From Quadrisphaera sp. RL12-1S (GTDB taxonomy: Bacteria > Actinomycetota > Actinomycetes > Actinomycetales > Quadrisphaeraceae), in the NCBI RefSeq assembly GCF_014270065.1, contig NZ_JACNME010000001.1, forward strand, positions 310,001 to 374,000: a stretch of DNA of 64,000 bases, in the 5' to 3' direction. A model generated the notes under the pieces. That model worked only from the letters and a program-made list of their open reading frames with translations, had not been told where the DNA came from and ran no database searches. Of this stretch, positions 58,769-64,000 are shown one piece after another (position 1 is the first letter of the stretch; every line of letters starts with the position of its first letter). The position numbers and the translations under genes were made by a program.

Positions 58769-59683
58769 TCAGGGCTGGATGCTGACGACGCCGAGGTCGC
58801 GCGTGGACGCCAGGGCGCCGCGGACGCCCTCCCCGCTGTAGCTGCCCGAGGTCGGCGCCACGTCGGCGTAGTCGCGGCCGACGGCCACGGTGAGGTGCCC
58901 GGCGCCGGCGCGCTTGTCGTTGCAGGGGTCGAAGGCCACGGCCACCGCACCCGGGCGCCCCTCGACCAGGCCGGGGACGACGACATCGACCCAGGCGTGG
59001 GTGCCGCCCTGCCCGATGAGGTGCCCCGAGACGTAGCGGGTGGGGATCCCCAGGTGGCGCATCACGGCGATCATGACGTGGGCGTAGTCCTGGCAGACGC
59101 CGACGCCTCCGGCGAGGGCCTGCGCGGCCGTGGTGCGCGTCGTCGTCGTGCCGAACTCGTAGCGGAACCTCGCGTGCACGGCGGAGCAGACGCGCTCGGC
59201 GGTCTCGAGGGGGTTCTCGGGGCGGCGCAGCGACTCGGCCAGCTCGACGATCGCGGCGTCCGGTGCGGTCAGGGCCGTGGTAGCGAGCAGGCGCGGGTCG
59301 CGCAGGGCGGTCCGCGGGACCGTCGCGTGCGCCTCGTGCGGGGCGTCGGGGACCACCCGCTCCAGGACCGCGGCGAGGCGGAACTCGACGTGGTCGGCCA
59401 CGCGGTCGGCGCGGACGCGGGTCACCGTGTTGCCGAAGGCGTCGCGGCGGTCGGCGCGGCGGGCAGCGCCGTCCTCCAGGCCGGTGACAGTCAGCGAGGC
59501 CAGGCGGCGGTGCACGTCGCCGTGGACGGCCGGCGGCAGCACCACGAGGCGCTGGCGCAGGTCCGTCACGGGCGCGTCGTAGGTGTACCGGAAGGTCTGC
59601 TCCAGGCGGTACGTGACGCGGGAGGCGGCGTCGAGCTCTGCCGTCTGCGCGGTGAGCAGCGGGGCGGACAGCGCGTCGAGCAT
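58769..59683 (-). CDS. Transglutaminase-like cysteine protease-fold protein
   Basis: A 304-residue protein: an N-terminal beta domain (RYTYDAPVTDLRQRLVVLPP) and a transglutaminase core with the triad Cys in GVGVCQDYAHVMIAVMRHLGIP, His in GGTHAWVDVVVPG and Asp in FDPCNDK. Related genes often travel with alpha-E and circularly permuted ATP-grasp proteins, which are not here. ATG 59683 overlaps the stop of a 16-codon ORF in TGATG; GTG 59686 is in frame one codon earlier. Confidence 0.88.
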   Translation of the reverse strand: MLDALSAPLLTAQTAELDAASRVTYRLEQTFRYTYDAPVTDLRQRLVVLPPAVHGDVHRRLASLTVTGLEDGAARRADRRDAFGNTVTRVRADRVADHVEFRLAAVLERVVPDAPHEAHATVPRTALRDPRLLATTALTAPDAAIVELAESLRRPENPLETAERVCSAVHARFRYEFGTTTTRTTAAQALAGGVGVCQDYAHVMIAVMRHLGIPTRYVSGHLIGQGGTHAWVDVVVPGLVEGRPGAVAVAFDPCNDKRAGAGHLTVAVGRDYADVAPTSGSYSGEGVRGALASTRDLGVVSIQP

Positions 59684-59733
59684 CACAGGAGGACCCCTTC
59701 AGCAGGGCCGCGCACCACGACGGTCGCCGTCAT
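59683..59733 (-). CDS. Putative 16-residue leader ORF overlapping the transglutaminase gene
   Basis: ATG 59733 to TGA 59685-59683 encodes MTATVVVRGPAEGVLL. Its ATG has CAGGAT exactly 6 nt upstream, the leaderless rule of this window, while the transglutaminase itself has neither a Shine-Dalgarno nor its own -10 element. The stop overlaps the next start in TGATG, so ribosomes finishing the peptide could reinitiate. Confidence 0.5.
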   Translation of the reverse strand: MTATVVVRGPAEGVLL

Positions 59734-59739
59734 GAACGG

Positions 59740-59745
59740 ATCCTG
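59740..59745 (-). promoter_or_regulatory. -10-like element for the leader ORF
   Basis: CAGGAT on the minus strand ends 6 nt before ATG 59733. Confidence 0.45.
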
Positions 59746-59818
59746 CACGTCTCGCGTTTCCACGGTGTTGCGCCTGTGTGGCGCTGGCGTGGTGATCGGC
59801 GCACCGGGCCCGTTCCTT

Positions 59819-59856
59819 GAGCCGTCCGGGTGAGCCGGGGCCCACCCGGACGGCTC
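59819..59856 (-). terminator. Terminator hairpin downstream of hemL
   Basis: GAGCCGTCCGGGTG (59819-59832) pairs perfectly with 59843-59856 around a 10-nt loop, 4 bp after the hemL stop. Confidence 0.75.
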
Positions 59857-59860
59857 CCGC

Positions 59861-61240
59861 CTACCGGCGCTGGGTCGCCGCCGCGGCCCGGGCGGCCCCC
59901 GGGAGCGCGTCGAGGACGACACCGACCGCGTCGTCGTCGTGGGAGGCGGAGACGAACCACGACTCGTAGCAGGACGGCGGCAGGTGCACCCCGGCGTCGA
60001 GCATGGCGTGGAAGAACGCGGCGAAGGCGGCGGTGTCCTGGGTCCGCGCGGTGTCGTAGTCGACCACCGGGACGTCGGTGAAGAAGACGCTGAACATGCT
60101 CCCGGCCACGCCCAGGGTGTGCGGGACGCCCTCGGCGGCGAGGGCCGCCGAGGCGGCGTCCCGCAGGGTCGCGGCCACGGCGTCCACGCGGGCGTAGACC
60201 TCGGGCGTGCAGTGCTGCAGCGTGGCGAGGCCCGCCGCGGAGGCGACGGGGTTCCCCGAGAGGGTGCCCGCCTGGTAGACGGGGCCGGCGGGTGCGAGGT
60301 GGCCCATGACGTCGGCACGGCCCCCGAAGGCGGCCACCGGGAAGCCGCCCCCCATGACCTTGCCGAAGGTGAACAGGTCCGGGGCGAGCGCCTGCTCCCC
60401 CGCCCCGTCGCCGAGGTCGACCCCCTGGCGCCCCTCGAGCCCGAACCAGCCGGAGCGCGAGAGGCGGAAGCCCGTCATGACCTCGTCGCTGATGAGCAGC
60501 GCACCGGCGCGGCGGGTCTCGCGCAGCAGCGCGGCGGTCCACCCCGGGGCGGGCGGCACCACGCCCATGTTCCCCGCGGCGGCCTCGGTGATGACGCAGG
60601 CGATGCGGTCCCCGTGAGCGGCGAACGCCTGCTCCAGCGCGGGGACGTCGTTGAAGGGCAGGACGAGCGTCTCGGCGGCGCTCTCCGGCGTGACGCCGGG
60701 GGTGTCGGGCAGGGCGAAGGTGGCCAGGCCGGAGCCGGCCGAGGCGAGCAGCGCGTCGACGTGGCCGTGGTAGCAGCCGGCGAACTTCACCACCACGGGC
60801 CGGCCGGTGAAGCCGCGGGCCAGCCGGATGGCGCTCATCGTGGCCTCGGTGCCGGAGCTGACCAGGCGCACCTGCTCCAGCGGCTCCACGCGGGAGACGA
60901 GCTCCTCGGCGAGCAGCACCTCGCCCTCGCTGGGCGTGCCGAAGCTGAAGCCCTTCTCCGCGGCGGCCACCACGGCCTCGCGCACCGCGGGGTGGCCGTG
61001 GCCCAGGATCATCGGGCCCCACGAGCCGATGAGGTCCACCCGGCGCACGCCGTCGGCGTCGGTGAGCCACGGGCCCTGCGCCGACGCCGTGAAGCGCGGG
61101 GTGCCGCCCACCGCGCGGAAGGCGCGCACCGGCGAGTTGACCCCGCCGGGCAGCACGGCGCTGGCGCGCTCGAAGAGGGCCTGGGAGGCGGGGGCCGGAG
61201 TGGTCGGCGTGGGGCTGCCGGTGGAGCTGGTCGAGGTCAC
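59861..61240 (-). CDS. hemL: Glutamate-1-semialdehyde 2,1-aminomutase
   Basis: A 459-residue PLP enzyme. [38 protein letters not shown] and the PLP-Lys motif [16 protein letters not shown] are HemL signatures. It makes 5-aminolevulinate in the C5 heme pathway, supplying cytochromes including those matured by the nearby ccs operon. GTG 61240 has both GGGGAGGA and a GAGGAT element upstream, so leadered or leaderless cannot be told. hemB/hemC are not in view. Confidence 0.95.
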   Translation of the reverse strand: MTSTSSTGSPTPTTPAPASQALFERASAVLPGGVNSPVRAFRAVGGTPRFTASAQGPWLTDADGVRRVDLIGSWGPMILGHGHPAVREAVVAAAEKGFSFGTPSEGEVLLAEELVSRVEPLEQVRLVSSGTEATMSAIRLARGFTGRPVVVKFAGCYHGHVDALLASAGSGLATFALPDTPGVTPESAAETLVLPFNDVPALEQAFAAHGDRIACVITEAAAGNMGVVPPAPGWTAALLRETRRAGALLISDEVMTGFRLSRSGWFGLEGRQGVDLGDGAGEQALAPDLFTFGKVMGGGFPVAAFGGRADVMGHLAPAGPVYQAGTLSGNPVASAAGLATLQHCTPEVYARVDAVAATLRDAASAALAAEGVPHTLGVAGSMFSVFFTDVPVVDYDTARTQDTAAFAAFFHAMLDAGVHLPPSCYESWFVSASHDDDAVGVVLDALPGAARAAAATQRR

Positions 61241-61351
61241 GGGGCCATCCTCCCCGCGGGCGGCGGCCGCGACGAGCGGGCCCGGTGCGGGTGTGACCGA
61301 CGGCGCGCGCCGTCCGCGCGGTGCGGGGCGCGCGCGGCCATCATGGTCGCC

Positions 61352-62479
61352 GTGCCCGGCGCCCTGGACCAGACATCGTCGCGCGACGTGAGGCGGTGGC
61401 GGCGCCACCTGGCCGACGAGCAGTACGAGGCCACCGTGTACCGCCGGCTGGCCGAGCGGCGAGGCGGCGAGGACCGCGAGGTGCTCCTCGCGCTCGCCGA
61501 GGCGGAGGGCCGCCACGCCGCGCACTGGGCGGAGCTCATCGAGGAGCGCACGGGCGCGCCGGCGCGGCCCGGCCGTCCCGGCACGGGCCTGCGTCTGCTG
61601 GCCCTGCTCGCCCAGCGGTTCGGCTCGGTGTTCGTGCTGGCGCTGGCGCAGCAGGCGGAGGGCCGGTCCTCCTACGGCCGCGAGCCCCACGCCACCGCGG
61701 CGATGGCCGCTGACGAGCAGGTGCACGGGGAGGTGGTGCGCGGCCTGGCGGCCCGCGGGCGGGCCCGGGTGTCGGGCACCTTCCGGGCGGCGGTGTTCGG
61801 CGCCAACGACGGGCTGGTCTCCAACCTCGCCCTGGTGCTGGGCGTGGCCGGTGCCGGCACGAGCGCCGCCGCGATCCTGCTGACGGGCATCTCCGGGCTG
61901 CTGGCGGGTGCGCTGTCGATGGCGGCCGGCGAGTACGTGTCGGTCCGGTCGCAGCGAGAGCTCATCGCGGCCTCCGCCCCCGCGCCGCACTCGGAGCAGG
62001 TGGTGGGCGCGCTCGACGTCGACGCCAACGAGCTCGCGCTGGTGTACCGGGCACGGGGCATGGCCGAGGCCGACGCCGAGCGGCACGCCGCCGAGCAGCT
62101 GGCCGCCCTGCAGGGCGCCCCCGGGCGGAGCGCTGGCGCCCGTCCGCTCTCACCCTCGACGGGCCTCGGGGTGCCGCAGGAGGAGGACGGGGACGACGTG
62201 GTCGGCAGCGCCTGGGCCGCCGCCGGCTCCTCGTTCGTGTTCTTCGCCAGCGGCGCCCTGGTCCCGGTGCTGCCGTTCCTGCTGGGCCTGCAGGAGTGGG
62301 CCGCCCTCGTCACCGCGCTGGTGCTGGTCTCGCTGGCGCTGCTGTCGACCGGCGCCGTGGTGGGCGTGCTCAGCGGCGGCCCGCTGCTGCCCCGCGGACT
62401 GCGCCAGCTCTGCATCGGCCTGGGCGCCGCGGCGGTCACCTACGTGCTGGGCCTGCTGTTCGGCACGACGGTCGGCTGA
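61352..62479 (+). CDS. VIT1/CCC1-family iron/manganese transporter with N-terminal ferritin-like domain
   Basis: A 375-residue fusion. Residues about 10-140 are a rubrerythrin/erythrin-like helical domain with E-x-x-H pairs ([18 protein letters not shown]). After it, [21 protein letters not shown] and [16 protein letters not shown] are the VIT1 transport domain, followed by three more helices. It resembles iron exporters of the MbfA type. ATG 61343 is an alternative start; GTG 61352 is used because CATCAT lies 7 nt upstream. Divergent from hemL. Confidence 0.87.
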   Translation: MPGALDQTSSRDVRRWRRHLADEQYEATVYRRLAERRGGEDREVLLALAEAEGRHAAHWAELIEERTGAPARPGRPGTGLRLLALLAQRFGSVFVLALAQQAEGRSSYGREPHATAAMAADEQVHGEVVRGLAARGRARVSGTFRAAVFGANDGLVSNLALVLGVAGAGTSAAAILLTGISGLLAGALSMAAGEYVSVRSQRELIAASAPAPHSEQVVGALDVDANELALVYRARGMAEADAERHAAEQLAALQGAPGRSAGARPLSPSTGLGVPQEEDGDDVVGSAWAAAGSSFVFFASGALVPVLPFLLGLQEWAALVTALVLVSLALLSTGAVVGVLSGGPLLPRGLRQLCIGLGAAAVTYVLGLLFGTTVG

Positions 62480-62546
62480 GGCCACCGCCCGCACCACCCG
62501 CACCACCGGCCGGGTGCGGGCAGGGGTCCGGCAGGGGCCCGCGCTG

Positions 62547-63023
62547 TCAGCGCAGGTGCTCGGCGATCTGCGCGCAGATGCGGCCCAGCGCCTCGACGTC
62601 CGAGCCGGAGAGCTGGTCGAAGAGGTGCTCGCGCACACCGGTGACGTGCAGCGGCGCGGCCGCCTCGAGGGCCGCGAACCCCGCGGGGGTCATCACCGCC
62701 AGCACACCCCGGCGGTCCTCGGGGCAGGCGCGCCGCTCCACGAGCCCCCGCTGCTCCAGCCGGGTGATGGCGTGGGTGAGGCGGCTGCGGGAGTGGACGA
62801 GGTGCTCGGCCAGGTCGGACATGCGCAGCGAGCGGTCGGGGGACTCCGAGAGCCTCACGAGCAGCTCGTAGTCGGCGATGGACAGGTCGTGCCCGGACTC
62901 GTCCAGCTCCTGCCCGAGGCGGCGCTGGAGCAGCTGGGTCGCTTCGAGGTAGGTCCGCCAGGTGCGCTGCTCCTGGGCGTCGAGCCACCGCGTCTGACCG
63001 GTGTCCGGACCGGTGTCGTTCAT
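62547..63023 (-). CDS. MarR-family transcriptional regulator
   Basis: A 158-residue winged-helix protein: LRMSDLAEHLVHSRSRLTHAITRLEQRGLVERR is the HTH region and CPEDRRGVLAVMTPAGFAAL the wing. ATG 63023 has GGAGGTGG upstream; further in-frame sequence up to 63077 lies inside the divergent promoter region and is unlikely. The neighbouring gene, encoding a YceI protein, is its probable target. Confidence 0.88.
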   Translation of the reverse strand: MNDTGPDTGQTRWLDAQEQRTWRTYLEATQLLQRRLGQELDESGHDLSIADYELLVRLSESPDRSLRMSDLAEHLVHSRSRLTHAITRLEQRGLVERRACPEDRRGVLAVMTPAGFAALEAAAPLHVTGVREHLFDQLSGSDVEALGRICAQIAEHLR

Positions 63024-63060
63024 GAGAGCCACCTCCGGGGTGGGACGCGGTGGGAACACT

Positions 63061-63090
63061 GTTGAATGTTTAACCATTATGCGTCACAGT
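63061..63090. promoter_or_regulatory. MarR/YceI intergenic promoter with operator-like palindrome
   Basis: GTTGAATGTTTAAC (63061-63074) is an imperfect palindrome (GTTnAAnnTTnAAC). Its TTGAAT (63062-63067), a 17-bp spacer and CACAGT (63085-63090) would form the yceI promoter, so a bound MarR dimer would cover the -35 box. This is the most A/T-rich stretch nearby. Confidence 0.6.
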
Positions 63091-63149
63091 GGTGGTGCAG
63101 CGCACTCCCGCGCCACCCGATCCGCACACCGACCACCACGGAGGACTCC

Positions 63150-63701
63150 ATGGCCACCACCCTGCCCGCCGGTCTCGTCGCAGGCACCTACACCGTCGAC
63201 CCGTCGCACACCGAGGTCGGCTTCACCGCCCGCCACGCGATGGTGACCAAGGTGCGCGGGCGCTTCTCCGACGTCGCCGGCACCGTCGTCGTCGACGAGG
63301 ACGCCTCGCTGACCTCCGTCGAGGCCACCATCCAGGTCGCCAGCGTCGACACCCGCTCCGCGGACCGCGACGGCCACCTCAAGAGCGCCGACTTCTTCGA
63401 CGTCGAGCAGTTCCCCACCATGACCTACCGCTCCACCTCGGTGCGGGCCTCCGGTGACGGCTACGTCGTGGACGGCGAGCTGACCCTGCACGGCGTCACC
63501 CAGCCCGTGCAGCTCGAGGTGACCGCCGAGGGCGTCGCCACCGACCCGTTCGGCAACTCCCGCGCCGGCTTCTCCGCCGAGGCCGAGATCAACCGCAAGG
63601 ACTTCGGCCTGTCCTGGAACGCCGCCCTGGAGACCGGCGGCGTGCTGGTGAGCGAGAAGATCAAGATCACGCTGGACGTCTCGGCCATCAAGCAGGCCTG
63701 A
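63150..63701 (+). CDS. YceI-family lipocalin-like protein
   Basis: A 183-residue beta-barrel protein: GTYTVDPSHTEVGFTARHAMVTKVRGRF, ADRDGHLKSADFFDVEQFP and the terminal VSEKIKITLDVSAIK are family signatures. YceI proteins bind isoprenoid chains such as those of quinones. No signal peptide, so it is cytoplasmic here. ATG 63150 with GGAGGA as ribosome-binding site. A strong terminator follows. Confidence 0.92.
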   Translation: MATTLPAGLVAGTYTVDPSHTEVGFTARHAMVTKVRGRFSDVAGTVVVDEDASLTSVEATIQVASVDTRSADRDGHLKSADFFDVEQFPTMTYRSTSVRASGDGYVVDGELTLHGVTQPVQLEVTAEGVATDPFGNSRAGFSAEAEINRKDFGLSWNAALETGGVLVSEKIKITLDVSAIKQA

Positions 63702-63709
63702 CACCCCCC

Positions 63710-63756
63710 GCGCAGAAGACCCCCGCACGGCCTCGGTCGGCGGGGGTCTTCTGCGC
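63710..63756. terminator. Bidirectional terminator after yceI
   Basis: A 17-bp perfect stem (63710-63726 with 63740-63756) around a 13-nt loop. Confidence 0.85.
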
Positions 63757-63806
63757 GCCGCCCGCGACAGGTGCCCAGACGCGAGGGGGCGACGTCGACG
63801 ACGACG

Positions 63807-64000
63807 TCAGCGGAGCGGCTCCAGCCGGAAGACGGGGTGCTTCGGCGCAGCGGCCAGCAGCTCCTCGTCGGTGGCACCGGCCCCGACGCCGTCGAAGAAG
63901 GCCCCCACCTCCCACGCCCAGCGGCGCAGGTACTCGCGCAGGACCGGCAGCTTCTCGGCGTCCGCCAGCTCCACGGCCGTGAAGGCCTCGGCGCGGCGGC
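63807..64000 (-). CDS. C-terminal part of a probable nitroreductase/deazaflavin-dependent family protein (truncated by window edge)
   Basis: About 64 codons are visible, ending at TGA 63809-63807. The segment AEKLPVLREYLRRWAWEVGAFFDG followed by APKHPVFRLEPLR resembles the C-terminal end of small DUF385/deazaflavin-dependent nitroreductase-family proteins, which commonly finish with HPVFR. The N-terminus with any cofactor site is outside the window, so the assignment rests on this ending only. Confidence 0.55.
   Translation of the reverse strand, partial: RRAEAFTAVELADAEKLPVLREYLRRWAWEVGAFFDGVGAGATDEELLAAAPKHPVFRLEPLR

Overview
The window is very GC-rich, codon usage is strongly G/C-ending, GTG starts dominate and genes overlap tightly (GTGA/ATGA junctions). 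Gene content points to an aerobic actinobacterium: menaquinone rather than ubiquinone, system II cytochrome c maturation, an HadA/HadB pair behind rpmG, KorAB, and a YajQ/tRNA cluster. A Kineosporiales- or Micrococcales-like lineage is plausible, but genus cannot be fixed from sequence alone. There is no phage, insertion sequence, CRISPR array or rRNA; most of the window reads as chromosomal backbone.

Layout. 1-2.7 kb: end of a LacI regulator, hadB-hadA-rpmG, tRNA-Met/Thr/Tyr and a YajQ protein. 2.7-13.4 kb: a two-gene ABC exporter with a degenerate ATPase, alpha/beta hydrolase, HtpX, korA-korB-rarD, a PhoX-type phosphatase behind a probable Pho box, and CopC. 13.5-32.9 kb: an alpha-glucosidase, then the menaquinone region: polyprenyl synthase, MenJ-like reductase, menG, a ProA-like enzyme, a DAO oxidoreductase, menF, menD, menC and menB, broken up by a frameshifted HAD gene, an SDR, an AbrB-type membrane protein, a tautomerase and a ribbon-helix-helix/Doc toxin-antitoxin pair. 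32.9-36.7 kb: tandem hemolysin III-like genes, an MFS transporter and a uronate-dehydrogenase-like enzyme. 36.7-40.1 kb: molybdate operon (molbindin regulator, modA, modB, modC) with paired palindromic operators. 40.1-42.5 kb: MarR plus DHA2 efflux pump. 42.5-49.2 kb: class II glutamine amidotransferase with two small proteins, a VOC protein, a LacI-regulated alpha-glucosidase, a DUF1992 protein and a DHH phosphoesterase. 49.2-53.2 kb: EamA transporter, menE, a methyltransferase and menA. 53.9-58.6 kb: cytochrome c maturation operon (histidine phosphatase, tlpA-like, ccdA, resB, ccsB). 58.8-64 kb: transglutaminase with a small upstream ORF, hemL, an iron-transport VIT1 protein, MarR/YceI and the end of a probable nitroreductase-family gene.

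How they work together. The men genes (F, D, C, B, E, A, G), a polyprenyl synthase and a MenJ-like reductase supply nearly the whole chorismate-to-menaquinone route; menH is not seen. KorAB feeds the TCA cycle through ferredoxin, and the ccs operon plus hemL supply cytochrome c and heme, so much of this window serves respiratory electron transport.

The most general structural signal is promoter architecture. About two dozen genes have a hexamer of the form TANNNT (or NANNNT) ending 6-8 nt before the start codon, the arrangement expected for leaderless mRNAs. It fixes many start codons, exposes divergent gene pairs whose start codons are only about 30-60 bp apart, and predicts a 16-codon leader ORF overlapping the transglutaminase gene. 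Other regulatory structures worth checking are the paired CCGCA-N2-TGCGG palindromes of the mod operon, a LacI operator lying inside an alpha-glucosidase promoter, and a GGTACCA repeat over the toxin-antitoxin promoter.
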